Source: Bacteroidales bacterium UBA3843
Lineage (GTDB): Bacteria; Bacteroidota; Bacteroidia; Bacteroidales; Paludibacteraceae
Reading direction: 5' to 3'
NCBI GenBank assembly: GCA_002392745.1
Contig: DGHR01000014.1
Coordinates: 1 to 64,000, forward strand
Length of the DNA: 64,000 nucleotides
In this document: piece after piece, positions 18,901 through 29,300 of the stretch
How positions within the stretch are numbered: position 1 is the stretch's first letter
Layout: the number at the start of each line of letters is the position of its first letter
Made by a program: the position numbers and the translations under genes
The notes under the pieces: generated by a model
Told to the model about the DNA's origin: nothing
The model's input: the letters and a program-made list of their open reading frames with translations, nothing else
Databases searched by the model: none

Positions 18901-21246
18901 CGATACATTTATCTCTGCGGCAACAGCCAAAGCCGGTTGGGTGGTAATCGCCGTTGTGGGATATACCACTACCGTGGCGGTTTTATTCATCTGGAGTTCG
19001 GTGTACGTTGCATTCTCAACCGCCCAAACGGTATATACACCGGAGCCCTTGCCTGTCCATTCGAGCGCGCTCCCCGTACCCGGCAGGGCTGAACCGTCAT
19101 TCACGCCGTTGTTCTTGAGCTGATAATCCACGCCGACTTGACTGCCGGAGAGGGTTATTTTAGCGGTCATGGAACCTACACATTCACCTTCAGCCACTGC
19201 GCCCACATTGTAACTGTTCGGCGTCAGTTTGGTAGTGGTGAAGGACGAGCCTGTCAATGGTATCCATTCGGATTTATGGTCTGCATCACATACGGCACGT
19301 ACCCATGCATAATAGGTAGTAGATGCTGTCAGGCCGGAAATAGTCGGAGTTTTGGTTGTTACCGTCTCCGTAGCGGCCGTTCCGGCTGTAGGCGCACTGC
19401 TGCTCATTGAATAGTATAAGTCGTATGATGCAGCATCTGCGTCATCCGTTATGGAGAAAGTAGCCGTTGAGCCTGCTACGGTTGTAGTGGCAAACGCCGT
19501 TGGAGCAGCGGGGTCAGTGCAGGGTATTGCTGCAGCCACCGTTCCGGTGATAGTAATTGGTTTTCCAATTCGATAAGTTCCAGCACCTCCAGACCTACAA
19601 GCGCTCAGTAATAACGTAGTTGTTCCCTTGAAGCTCATATTATATGCAGGGAACGTGATAGCTGTCAACGTACCATCACTGGTAGGCACAACATCATGAC
19701 TATTCAAAACATTACCATACTCATCCGATAAAGTTGCCGTAAAAGTAAAATCACTAGTGCTTACAGATGCCAATTGAATAGAAATAGCTGTAGGTGTAAA
19801 CTCATATCCATCTTTTACCTCAAATACAAACTTCACCCCTTTGCCTGCTGTACAGTTGGTTGCATACTTACCGGAACGATCTGTTTTCGATATATCGCTT
19901 ACTGTACCTGCGCCATCGGAAGTTTCTCCTACAAGTCCGGAGATATAGAATGGCATCGTAGTTGTCTGGGTTGCAGGGGTATTCTTGACTTCCACGTTGA
20001 AAACGACATCTCCAGTCAACCCTGCCACCCAATTTGCAGTCAGTGTAACAGTTCCGGCAGGCATTTCGAAGGTCTCGCCAGGCTGTCCACTCGTCTTGCC
20101 ACCAACTCCGGCAATTATCCAATTAGAGAAATACTTACCGGAAGGAGCTGTAAACGCCGGAGCCGGAATAGTGACCGTTGCGCCTTCGACTTTCTGCAAA
20201 GTGGTCATTGTGCCGGTCGCTCCGGTACCGGCAGCAAATTCAACATTATATTTAGTAGCTTCGGAAACAGTAACAACATAAGCGCTTTCGTTGCTTGCAG
20301 CAGAACAATCTGACTTTGTCGCCTCACACCAATAGTTTCCTGCATCGGCGGTCGTACAAGAAGCCTTGCTGAAACTAGAACCTGTTCCAATTGAACCGGC
20401 GGACTTAGCCGTTGCCAAATCTGCACCCTTGTACCAGTTATAAGTAATCGTTCCGTTTCCGGCTTCCAGTGCTGCCGACAATTCAATCGACTGTCCTTCC
20501 GTATAGGCTTGTGTTCCACTTATGCTCAATCCACTCGGACAAATGGAAGTTATGCTACCTGCAATTAATTCTATCGCATACAATTGAACATCACCTCCAG
20601 TGGCAGCAATCGTAATCAAATATTCTGTACTCGCTGTAAATCCCGTATACTGCAAAATGAAACTACCACTATTACTGCTACGAGTCATAGAAGCCAGAGG
20701 CGCTCCGTATTCAGTATTTTCATTTAAAGAAGTAGAATATTCTTGACCATAAATGGCACATCCCCTACCAGAACTACCTGTTACACCATGTGCAATTATT
20801 CCCGTAATGCCAGTAATACGCATATGAATTACATACTTCCCATTTTGGTCGTATTTCGCCGTAGAAGGGACCTGAATGGTTTGCATATTCACATTACTAC
20901 TAATTGTAGCAATATTATCAGTAATCTCATTGGGATTGCCGTTAGAATCACCATTCACGTTTGTATATTTCCTACCACTTGTAGAACTGCCTCTTGGATT
21001 AACGATCCACATTCCTGTAGTAGTTGCATTTGCTCCTGATATCGTAGAATAATCAATCGTCTCATTTGCAGTAACTGTTTTCTGCGAACCTGGGATATAA
21101 CTCGTTCCCCACACATTTCCGACACTCAGGCACAGCAAAACCAGCAAACTCACCGAGTTGCGTACTATCGAGCCTACATTTGCACTTGATTTTTTTCTTG
21201 CGAAAAGCAGTGAACAAAGTAAAGTAAGAAGGCTATGGTTTTTCAT
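12967..21246 (-). CDS. Giant secreted multidomain surface protein B
   Basis: A 2759-residue exported protein. A signal segment ends near residue 47 (LCLSVGNVWG). Visible modules, with approximate positions: jelly-roll (48-235), Ig-like (236-330), a Listeria-Bacteroides repeat (333-405), a fibronectin type III domain (576-680, VTTKTPTISGLTASTTYYAW), Ig-like domains (776-950), a chitobiase-C-terminal-like domain (953-1020, ATIYYTTDGSDPTTG), more Listeria-Bacteroides repeats (1173-1246, 1330-1403, 1573-1643, 1793-1866) alternating with jelly-rolls, a Rossmann-like ThuA/GATase-type domain (1977-2212), a W-x(5)-NW module (about 2230) and a C-terminal module shared with giant A. It ends with a short tail (RIYIIRGNEIHDVTGKKV) like those that target type IX secretion. 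Probably an adhesin or glycan-binding surface protein. Confidence 0.82.
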   Translation of the reverse strand: MKNHSLLTLLCSLLFARKKSSANVGSIVRNSVSLLVLLCLSVGNVWGTSYIPGSQKTVTANETIDYSTISGANATTTGMWIVNPRGSSTSGRKYTNVNGDSNGNPNEITDNIATISSNVNMQTIQVPSTAKYDQNGKYVIHMRITGITGIIAHGVTGSSGRGCAIYGQEYSTSLNENTEYGAPLASMTRSSNSGSFILQYTGFTASTEYLITIAATGGDVQLYAIELIAGSITSICPSGLSISGTQAYTEGQSIELSAALEAGNGTITYNWYKGADLATAKSAGSIGTGSSFSKASCTTADAGNYWCEATKSDCSAASNESAYVVTVSEATKYNVEFAAGTGATGTMTTLQKVEGATVTIPAPAFTAPSGKYFSNWIIAGVGGKTSGQPGETFEMPAGTVTLTANWVAGLTGDVVFNVEVKNTPATQTTTMPFYISGLVGETSDGAGTVSDISKTDRSGKYATNCTAGKGVKFVFEVKDGYEFTPTAISIQLASVSTSDFTFTATLSDEYGNVLNSHDVVPTSDGTLTAITFPAYNMSFKGTTTLLLSACRSGGAGTYRIGKPITITGTVAAAIPCTDPAAPTAFATTTVAGSTATFSITDDADAASYDLYYSMSSSAPTAGTAATETVTTKTPTISGLTASTTYYAWVRAVCDADHKSEWIPLTGSSFTTTKLTPNSYNVGAVAEGECVGSMTAKITLSGSQVGVDYQLKNNGVNDGSALPGTGSALEWTGKGSGVYTVWAVENATYTELQMNKTATVVVYPTTAITTQPALAVAAEINVSFTVGTGMVAAGNELAYRWYTCGSTGTDTVFIAGATSATYSDSKAALGTYYYRVRVEGTCGEPILSSIITVTVTSEVPPSEIPTISVQPAGKTYCAGDVVSALSVTASGSGTLTYQWRKDGVDISGATSATYLPSEAGTYACKVTNTEDGKIAMSLVSNDAVVTINPAVAAPVITQTDNTVNLATATAGATIYYTTDGSDPTTGSASGTSVSIVADCTVKAYAVKDGCESAIASFAATFDPTVKECVTLISYTMSSVTAGKDITVAIPADETNLVGGNVYYNVSSSPVDGGYKLGGNGQYVGVALATGQFKTGDKVTVTITKKSDQGDKGLHLSASQTGAAVASIAVGDVVVGDNVFTLTSDCDAIYVARNSNVNQNPYVKSISVCRTLTKYTVTFDKNNASATGTMEPQSFYDGFAAKLTANSFSLTDYEFAGWATDPSGSKVYDDQESVTMTGNSTLYAIWEPAKYTLTNTVNPAGYGIVDVASVDDITPGTATISSANTYTVNGTTVTATPAATTAEYTYAFDSWSGLPATVTADAIVTANFTRTARTYSVTLNTNGGTVNAGNVTSYTYGAGATLPTDVSKSGADFGGWYDNSSLSGSAVTEVSGTDTGDKEYWAKWIICPAPNSGVTLYRFDVNSSVSDGSICSSGNNPVQIVSPAQLSTLIGGTLEGYITNNSSWTNLAFTGGRITYNNGDRGVLVITLDCPIHEGDLIRFNNYSSSNSKYNYLRHTSYNTSDDQLTLNASRSETEIQQVVATAAFDGKTELFIVPGARTTGISYFEIIRPIVITLDAQTNGGKVGGENTQLLYSVSGGTLALPHATKDGFRFKGWYDAPSGGNAAANPYTVSTAATLYAQFEDCPTDGLLYKFEVGTGLTNGSVTENNVTFEFTEANYLTTLIGGTLTTGGSAASNVKIANNNAISIESSSSAYIRVDMDCPLKEGDIFKSTVSNNASWVTSTPSSGSTAVLPNGTLTQTPVPAALAGAKTLYIWRGGGNTRIQYFEITRPKLTQITLSATEAFNKYTTSVVATYGEAMPEIATLPVRTGYIFGGYYTGTGGTGTQYYDGMGYSVRNWDIDAQETTLYAYWITPCEATPTLEKIVPEVTIWDGKETDLSLVKLSCNYDTTDIHYSLQSASENIPGCTYFYVDERIYIKGVPDLDNTSTEIKTITFTMTNDCATPSTYTVDATIRIYPASQKPKIAFIITGTKGGTFDAYNSDNASSCSDLVTYLSSYYNITYVNGYATKDATVIENYYKDYDLMVVTDFLDTGEGYTNALGAMIDKKPILSFEAFVADQSNWHIGSNPKDPSPKVQDMKILCAGHAIFENAKYDPGDAAETVVVRADTTVNVLSSLSSAGKAKGLQGFTINEAPDFIFLATVRDADNNRDLIVCCERQVVFPARLLLYGINFYEMGNLSNPGKIIMKQMIDYLLMTDESKVADCSLVFDNKDGNKRWDNPKNWAPGYNIVPTPYHPTRIIAECHVYTEDAHAGSVKVNTGRDGSGHPVDGKLIIEPTGGLTVAGLVMKVNDTRYASPITIKAEDLLIKADANHNGAFVYGNKESDVRATVEYYSRGSASNTAHPVWQYMGVPFQAGQTAIRMYYEAWMCRWVEGSSDGLGGLWQWVDINDVLVPFEGYCITQEAAKTYTNAGKLNPPVTQTIALDNRDGDGFAFAANSWTAPIKIQEMQDADFTNAEKAIYIYHSGTYASWETNKETIINTTEVGATPVPGQYAVIPIHSSPYIGVDSVIPAMQGFFVKTTAADAQLSLVYNRVVYDAKYFKTSTQPMRAPRREADDRPDVMVLRVAGDTYSDRVHILSQAGFTDEYEDGWDGRKIAGDDAAPMLAVVKGEDIMAVAAVADADEHYLSFRAGEDSVYTFAFDYQGETIYLYDLLTAEATEIKTGNTYTFEATNRTPEQRFLITKNPPRMPTGTENTEVSGETDGSVRKILLNDRIYIIRGNEIHDVTGKKVSQPQRKEGRQ

Positions 21247-21263
21247 ATGGATTCAGGATTTAA

Positions 21264-22787
21264 TTATTCAACGGTTATTTTGATACATCCGCAGGGCTCT
21301 GCCGCAGCCGGCGGATATGCCCGCTCGTACTCTACGGCAGCGAGGATAAAGGCGCCTAAAACCTTGCCTTCTGTATAGGTATTAATTACTTTCGTGTCAT
21401 TGTTGCTGTTTTCCGCCAAATAATACTTAGCCGAACCGTCGCGGTCACTGCTCAACCCGGCAGAAGCGCAACACTTGATAATGGAATACGCATTACCGTC
21501 ATCCTCTCCGCCGGTATTCTTTACTATAAACTGCTCTACAAAACCTTTGTAGGCTTTCTTTGCCTTAGCTTCGTATTTAGACTTACTGAGATAACCCAAG
21601 CGCATACCTTTGAGGAAGGTGGCCGTAAAAATAGCCGAAGCGGAAGACTCCAAGTAGTTGGCAGTGGAGCAGCCATCGGGCACTTTGCCGTTTTTGTATT
21701 GCAGCAACTGGCACCAGCAGCCTGTGGTAGGATCCTGCTTATCCAAAAGCCCATCTGCTACAGCCTCCAGCTGGCGGAGAAACTCATCATAATCGGCATC
21801 ATGTTTACCTGCTTTGTCCATCTGTTCCAATATATCCACCAATGCAAAGAAATACCAACCGGCGGCACGCCCCCAATATTCCGAACTTACTCCATAGTGA
21901 GGATTAGTGGAATAATCTCCCGTATGATCAGCCCAATTGGTTGTCTGGCTGCTCGTCGGATTAGCAGAAAAGGCATGGTAGAGCAGTTTCTTTTCGCTAT
22001 CCCAAAGCCTGTTCCAGCACATGTCAAACTGCTTGCGGATAATCGCCCAGTCGCCTGCCGCTGAACCGGAAATATAGCGTCCGTCAGCTACCATCATCGC
22101 TAACAATGCAGGTCCCATATACTGGCCGTCCAACCATAATTGGTTCTCATAATTGTCTTTATGCCACCAACCGCCTTCATAGGTACTGCTGTTTCCGCAG
22201 AAAGTATTGGAGGTTGACGAAGATATAGAACAAGTACTGTTGTGCTTACTCAATCCTGCAAGTGCTTTGGTCTTGGCTGTCTGGCAATTGCTGGCGGTGG
22301 TACTATTCTCATAATTCCTGCCGTCCACCTCTCCCAAGCCTCCTGCTTTGGTAATATCATACAGCCCGAAATAGAGTTTGCAGGCGTTCAGGTCGTCCAG
22401 CGACTTGCCATCACGGTCACCATTATAATACCTGTTTCCGAACTCCTCCACACTCTTGAACCATGAATAAGCATCTTCTCTCAGCCCTTCGGTATTATAA
22501 TGCTGCTGAATAGCCTCCAGTGTGGCCTTGAAAACCAGACCGTTCACATAGTCAAATCCGCGGCTACTGACATATTCGCCGGTGCTTACTGTGCCTGTTG
22601 AGGCATCATACCGTCCCAGACCGCCCACCTTGCCGGTGTTGCAGTGGAAATGGTATAGGTTGCTGTTGATAATCAACTGCGAGTAATATACCGTTGGGTC
22701 AAACTCAATGTGGTTTTGCGCGGCTCTTACCTCCGGCACACAGGCGACTAATACCAAAAGGCCTGTGATGATTAGATTCTTTTTCAT
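21264..22787 (-). CDS. GH88/GH105-type glycosidase within the giant cassette
   Basis: A 507-residue exported enzyme of the unsaturated glucuronyl/rhamnogalacturonyl hydrolase fold. Blocks: FDYVNGLVFKATLEAIQQHY, QLWLDGQYMGPALLAMM, EYWGRAAGWYFFALVDILEQ, GCWCQLLQYKNG and NYLESSASAIFTATFLKG. I chose the ATG opening MKKNLIITG, where a signal peptide begins. An open frame extends 41 residues upstream but that part is basic, overlaps small protein A and lacks signal features. The signal could be cleaved after VRA or be a lipobox at LVAC. It is clearly homologous to the enzyme at 10783-12264 but lacks its repeat-derived loops. It is set between the two giant/small pairs, 17 bases before giant B, so a role in processing the glycan that the giants bind is plausible. 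Confidence 0.83.
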   Translation of the reverse strand: MKKNLIITGLLVLVACVPEVRAAQNHIEFDPTVYYSQLIINSNLYHFHCNTGKVGGLGRYDASTGTVSTGEYVSSRGFDYVNGLVFKATLEAIQQHYNTEGLREDAYSWFKSVEEFGNRYYNGDRDGKSLDDLNACKLYFGLYDITKAGGLGEVDGRNYENSTTASNCQTAKTKALAGLSKHNSTCSISSSTSNTFCGNSSTYEGGWWHKDNYENQLWLDGQYMGPALLAMMVADGRYISGSAAGDWAIIRKQFDMCWNRLWDSEKKLLYHAFSANPTSSQTTNWADHTGDYSTNPHYGVSSEYWGRAAGWYFFALVDILEQMDKAGKHDADYDEFLRQLEAVADGLLDKQDPTTGCWCQLLQYKNGKVPDGCSTANYLESSASAIFTATFLKGMRLGYLSKSKYEAKAKKAYKGFVEQFIVKNTGGEDDGNAYSIIKCCASAGLSSDRDGSAKYYLAENSNNDTKVINTYTEGKVLGAFILAAVEYERAYPPAAAEPCGCIKITVE

Positions 22788-22857
22788 TGATTGTGTATTT
22801 TGCAGTTGTTCGCAATCATTCTTGCGACCATCTCGTGAACGTCTTAATAGGATCGCT

Positions 22858-23316
22858 TTACGCTTCCTTGCGCCTGCGCGATACCTTATATATCGCGTAC
22901 GCGCATGCAAGGAGCGTCAGCGGCAGCAACACATCGCCGAGAGGCTGTTGTGTCTGCGGGTCCAATTGCTCACCTGGCGTTCCCGGACCGCCGGGTGCTC
23001 CACCCGGCGCACGCCGCGGACCGGATGGGGCGTTGGATGCACCGCCCATATAGGCGCTGCCGTCCACCGAGCCGTCGGCATTCAGCATCGGCGTGGCAGA
23101 CTCTTCAGCCCATGAATGGGGAGCCAGCGAGCTGGTGGAATAGAATGCGGCAGCCGGGGCAGCTACACCATAAGAAGTAGTACTTTGTACATTATTCATC
23201 ATCCCTTTGTACTTCGTTTGGTATCCCACTGCCCATGTCTGCGCTACGCCAAGCGTCCAAAGCAACCCGATAACCAATAAGCAATTAGCAATTACCAATA
23301 TCTTTGTGTCTTTCAT
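22858..23316 (-). CDS. Small membrane protein A, partner of giant A
   Basis: A 152-residue protein of unknown function with the same plan as small protein B: N-terminal signal or anchor (about 6-30), a middle region with MMNNVQSTTSYG (encoded by a GTACTTTGTAC micro-repeat), a Pro/Gly-rich stretch with PRRAPGGAPGGPG, and the C-terminal motif PLGDVLLPL followed by TLLACAYAIYKVSRRR. The shared end is far better conserved than the rest, suggesting it is the functional signal. It begins 46 bases after giant A and ends 70 bases before the glycosidase start. It could be an anchor, chaperone or sorting substrate; I infer partnership from the position and the duplication only. Confidence 0.72.
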   Translation of the reverse strand: MKDTKILVIANCLLVIGLLWTLGVAQTWAVGYQTKYKGMMNNVQSTTSYGVAAPAAAFYSTSSLAPHSWAEESATPMLNADGSVDGSAYMGGASNAPSGPRRAPGGAPGGPGTPGEQLDPQTQQPLGDVLLPLTLLACAYAIYKVSRRRKEA

Positions 23317-23362
23317 AATAGTTTCTCCTTTCTCTAAACTCTAAATATTCCACACTAAACTA

Positions 23363-26300
23363 TTATTTGACAACTTTTCCGGTTGCGTCATACAACATTC
23401 CGTTGAGCAGGATATACATCTTATCCTCGATTAGCAATTTTCTCGCCTTGGTACTTGATACTTGGTCGCTTGATACTTGGTCTACGCCTGTGGCAATCTG
23501 AGGTGCCTTGCGCGTCAGCACGAAGCGTTTGTGAGGCGATTTGTCGTACGTGGTGAAATAGTACTCGTTGCCGGTTACCACTTGCGTATAGGTGTTATTG
23601 TCCGTATCCAGCAAGTAGAGCGGCTCTGCCTCCTCGCTGTAGGTGAATTCGAAGCGGTATTCGCTGTCTTCGCCTGCGCGGAAGGTTATCTGTGTTCCTT
23701 CGAACTCCGGTATTGCACTCACTGCCTCGTCCACACCTGCTTCGTTGGTAATATACACCATCGGCGAGAGGTCGCTTCCGCCCCATGCTTCGCCGTCCCA
23801 ACCGCTTTCGTAGCGGCGTGTAAAGTCTTCACGCTCCAAGACTACCAGACGGTCGTCATAGCGGTTGCCGCGGGCTATGATTTTCAATACCTCCGGTTCG
23901 TTGTCACCTGTCTGTACACGCTTCGGTGCATGCATACGCCCGCTGATCTTGTTGGTGCGGGATGTACCGCGCACATGACGGTCGTAATCCAAATGCAGCG
24001 TGCCGGCTGTCGTGGACCATACATAGAATCCTTGCATCGAAGGAATATGGTCATCTCCTGTATATGGAGCAGAGTGGATAGGCACAGAGACATACGTACC
24101 TGCGGCCCAACGGTCACCTCCATTAATTGTTCCGGTACCATTGACATCACTTCCTGTATTGAAGAAATAAATGGCTTTATCCGAAATGTTTTCCATATCA
24201 TCATCCGTAATAGCATTGATATCAATCGGCGCTACCCAACTGTTGGCTGCTACTACGTACTTGTTCGCCGGAACATCGATATCCGCTGAAGTAGTGGCGG
24301 CCAGTGTTCCGCTCATGTCGAATACCACAGGAGCAGACGGGTGCGTTACGCAATACCCGCGGAACGTTTGCAGCGGACCGCCGTTAGGGATAACCACCCA
24401 GCCTTGGCTGCCTGTATCATACTGATAGAGCCAGCTGCCATAATAGTTGCTTGTAGCGCTCACTACGTCCGAATGGGGTGTACCTATATACTGCCATGTC
24501 GAAGTAGCGGCACTCATAGTAGCTACATCCGCCAGAGCGGTGCTATACAGGGCTACGCGCGCTTTCGTATCACCGGCATTGTTATTGAAAATCAGCGTTC
24601 CGTTGCCATCGGCACTCGAACCGATTACGATATCGTTTGCCTCGGTCGGGTAAATATCATTGCCATCCTGATGACGTATAGTAGATACCACTTCCAGATA
24701 CGAACCGGCCGGTATCTCCACCTGTCCGCCTTCCAGAATACGCACGCTGCGCACTTTCGGCGTGAAGTTGGTTGCGGCTCCTGCGCCAACTGCCGGATCG
24801 ACGGTTACATGAGCGGCTATCTTCACCTCCGTATCTTTACCCGGGCGGAGTACGTAGTCCGGTCCCCAGTTGGCGGCGGTACTCCATTTGCCGTCACCCT
24901 TCGTTCCCGTACAGGACTCGCAGGCCTCCGCTTGCTCTTCGGCAGTCATGCTGTTGCCGGCACCGTTATCAAAGGTGAAGGAGCAGTCCGCCACGTGCAG
25001 CGGGTTATCATCCAGCAGGTATTCCAGACACTTGAGAACGACGTTGCGACCCGTCTCGGTGAACTTCGACTGCGCACCGCAGTTGACGGCAAACATGATC
25101 ATTCGTGCTTCAATGTTCTCCTGACGCTCCACGGCGGTTACCAACATACGGTCTCCCGTTCCCGGAGCCCAGGTTACCAGACCCGCGCTCGGCGATCCGT
25201 CAGTCGGCGTGGCGTTATAGTGCACCAGACCGATGGTGACGAAGTTCTCCGCCGCTTCCAGCTCGAAGCCCTGCAAGCCCTTGCTGCCCTCATAGCCTGC
25301 GCCCGTCAGCATCGTATAGACAATCTGCGTAGGATCGTCATTATCCTTCTGGATATGCGTTGCCGTCGTCTTCATATCAGCGAACATCGGGTGCGCATAG
25401 CAGACGATATTCAGCCTCGTGCGGGTGTTCTTCGGCACGACCGGAGAGGTGGTGAAGCCCTTGGCCGCCCATTTGGACGGGCTCTTGGCTACCATGTGCG
25501 CCTTGAAGGACAGCATCGGGCGGTAGTCGCACAGGTCTGCCATGTCGTCCAGCACAGTAGCGGCGGCATCACTCTTCGATGCCTTCGGATAGTCGGTCAG
25601 CAGCAATATATCGAAGGGCTCGTAGTTCAGTTTGTTGAAGACCGCATAGCCGTTCACCGGCGTAACGATATAGTGCGCTTTCAGTTCCGTATAGAGTCCC
25701 CACTCGGTGTTGGCATCAAACGAAGTATTACCCGTTTGTTCGCAAAGGTCGGCTTTGTTATAGCCGGTGAGGAAGTCACCGCCTACCGTCAGTTCGCTTG
25801 TCTTACGCGTACCGGCTGCTTTGTCCGTACCGGAGCAGATGAGCGCCAGCGTCGGCGTAGCACCGATGACATGGATAGTGATCTCGTCCTTGTACACCGC
25901 ACTCACGTTCTCCGAACAATCGACTGCCGCGCAGGTCAGCACGAGCTCGTCTCCCTCGCTGTACTTGCCGCTCAGCTTGTTCAAGTCAATCATCACAGTA
26001 TCAACCGTGTTATCTGCACTCTTGATTACACTGATAGACGCAGTCGTGGTGATGTCCGTTGCAGCACCGCCGTTACGCGAGAGTTCCAGTTTGAAATTCT
26101 TTCCTGTAGAGCCGTATTCAGAACTGTTTTTCACAGCGAAGAGGTGACGGTCTTTCATCTGGGCGGTGTAGGTCTTATCGACATGGTAATACTGGAACGG
26201 AACGAGCTTCGTCACCTCCGGTTCTGCACTCTCACTGGTAACCGTAACACTGTTGGTCGAAAGAGAGGTACATCCGCCTGCGCTCGTATAGGCTACGGTA

Positions 26301-29300
26301 TAGACACCAGCCTGCCTAGCTGTATATGAACTGCTTGTAGCGCCTTCTATCTCCACGCCGTTGTGGAACCACTGGTAGCTGCCGCCTGCAAAGTCTGCTC
26401 CGGCTTGCGTCTTGGCATTGAGGGTCACGGAGTTGTTGCAGCCGCTCATGTTCACACTGCCGTCGGCTACCACTTTCGGTGCGCCGCCGGAGCAGCTGAC
26501 CGTGATGGTATAGCTGCCTTCGCTTGCGCAGTAGTCCACGTCTGCTATCGTCGCGCCTGCATAAGCGGCGGTGATGGTTACTGTACCGGCTTTGTCGTTG
26601 AAGGTCACGTTGCCGCTCTCATCGACCGAAGCGATTTCTTCGTCGGAAGAGCTGTAGGTCAACGTCGGTTGTGGATCAAATGGCGTTCCTCCATGTTTTA
26701 CAGTGAACGTTGGATTGCTCCATGAATCGCCTATCTCGTAGTCCACGCTTGAAGAACTTACCGTTATCGTTGTGGTCGTACATCTCTCCGTATATTCGAA
26801 GCAGACTTCATGAATATAAATCGTACTGCTGCTTGTTCCTGTATCGCCCAAACGACGGCCTACGCGGAATGCATTGACGCTTGCCGGCAGATTGATAATA
26901 TGATTTTGATAATCAGTTGTCATGCCTGTCAGGTTGACATCTGTCCAGTTTTCACCACCATCAGTAGAATAACTATATGAGGCTGTTGGCAAGTCAGAAG
27001 CATTACCTACGCACGCGTTCACTATCGCTTTTGAGAAGTAATAACCATCTTCTGCAGTATAGTAGATATACTTATTGTTAGAATTCGTATGCAATTCCGT
27101 TACACCGCCATACGTACCACTGCTGACGCTTCCGGTCTTACCAAACGTATTATGCTCACCACTACTACCGGCAACAGCACAATCCTGTTCTACATATGCT
27201 GTCACATTGACGGTGATAGCACCGGAAGTGGTTGAGCCGCAGGCGTTGGATGCCACGCAGAAGAGGTAGTAGGTAGCACCTGCAGCCTCGCCGCCCGCAG
27301 CGAGCAGGAGCTCTTTCGATGTGCCTACCTTCGTATCCGTGCCGGCGTTATAAGTAGCGTCGGCACTCTTGTACCATGCGTAGGAAGTAGCGTCACTTGC
27401 CTCTACATCGGTGATGGAGAGTGCCAGTGTGGCCATGACGCTACGCGTAGCCGTGAACGAGCCGAAGACCGGAGCCACAGGAACTGCGATAGTCACCGTA
27501 TTGGAAGTACGCGCACATCCCTTGGTAGCCACCAAACGATACGAACCTGCATGCTCTGCAGCGGCGGTAGCCACTGTATAAGTTGCGCTTGTCGCACCGG
27601 AGATATTATCCCATGTGGAAGTGCTGCTGTTCAGTTTCTGCCATTGGAACGTAGCTCCCGTCTCATAACCCGTAGAAGAAATGCTCAACTCGCTGCCTAC
27701 GCAGACGGTTGTGTTAGCGGCTGTGATAGTCGGCGTTGCGTCCGTACAAGTGGAGGTAGTGCACACCTGTACACCTAAAGCTGCAAGTGTCCAACTGCCG
27801 GCGGACGTTAAGGTCCATGTTCCTTCAGTTATGTCCTCTACAGTACATGAAGCATTAGAGGAAGAATTGCTTACCAGTTTTTGCGGGGTGCCGGAGGAAT
27901 GTGTCAGGTACAGCGGTTTGCTGCTGCTTCCTTTACAGTTAATTCCCATCGTGGCTGTCGAGCCTGCCGGTATGGTAAACGATATTGAGAACGAACCGCT
28001 ACCGGTATTTTTTGTAGCCTTATATTCCGTACCATCTAAGGTAAACTTGTATGTGCTTGAGTTAGAAGAACCTGTAGGTGCGCCGGTAAAGAAGCCGTCT
28101 CTGTTATTTACCACACCATTGGTGGTTGCATCATCGGCATAAACGAACCAGAAGTATTTCTCGCACTCGCTGGCTGCACTTACTATCAATGTATAAACGC
28201 GTTCAGCGGTGCCGCAAGAGCCGGTTGCTTCGGCTTTATAATAATAGGTACCCGCTGCGCCCGCGCTCGCGATAGTGTAACTTGAACTTGTGCCAAGACT
28301 TGATCCTGCGCCCGTACCATCTGCATTAGCGCACAAGTACCAGTTCCATGTTACGCCGTCTGTACCGCAAGTAGCTGTTAGTGTTACACTGTTGCCCGGA
28401 TATACAGTAGCCTTATTGGCTGTAATAACCGGCTCCTCCACCGCAGCCGTTACGGTCAGCGTCACTTCCTTGGTAGCGGTTGCGGAAGCTTTACCGGCTT
28501 TGCTGACTGTTACGGTTACAACATATGTTCCGGCTTGTCCTTCCGTCACATCATCGCTCACATCGAACGATGCCGTTGTTGCCAATTCGGTGTCATTTCC
28601 TTTCTTCTTCCATGAGTAAGCAATCGACTCTCCAGCAGCGGTGATAGTCGCAGCGTTGTCAACCGTCACTGTCCATGCCGTCGGATTATCTCCCGGACAT
28701 TGGTTCTTATCGCTCAAGCCCGACAATTCCGGCGTTGTACACGGTGTAGCCGTCTGGATGGTGATGACTAATATTCCGTAGAAGTCACCATCTTGCGCGA
28801 TAGTTACATCGCCGGTGAAGCCACCTGTCTTGATAAACTCATGCTTGGCAAAAGTATTCTTTGTTGAACTGGATGTCCATGCTTGTCCTCCGATAGTCAT
28901 GGTTTTACTTGCGCTACCATTTATACCGTAGAAGGTAATAGAAGAAGCAACTTTGGAGCCAAGTGCTAATGTATAGGATTTACCACTACCAAACTTAACA
29001 CCTTGAACATATCTATTTGAACTTGAAGAAGTAGTCCAGTTACTTGATTTGGACAATTCAGCGCCTGTCAGGTCATTCGACAAATAATATTCGCTACCTG
29101 CTCCTAAAGTAGTACTTAGAGAAATCTCCGTGTTATTAGCAATCGTTCCGCCGGTATTGGTAAAGAACTGTACTGTTCCTGTACTACCTTTGGTTAACGC
29201 ACCGGCCGTAATGGTGATAGCACCATAGTAGATATCCTTGGTTGCCGGTGCGGCGGCTGCTGCTATTGTCACTACAATGTCACCTGTCACTTGTGCGGCT

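Noticed and set aside
22788..22910. Upstream 41-residue extension of the second glycosidase
   Set aside because: It is basic, overlaps small protein A and precedes a proper ATG and signal peptide.
24341..26329. 662-codon open frame on the plus strand
   Set aside because: Antisense to giant A, with Arg/His/Ile-rich composition typical of a shadow frame and no recognisable domain.
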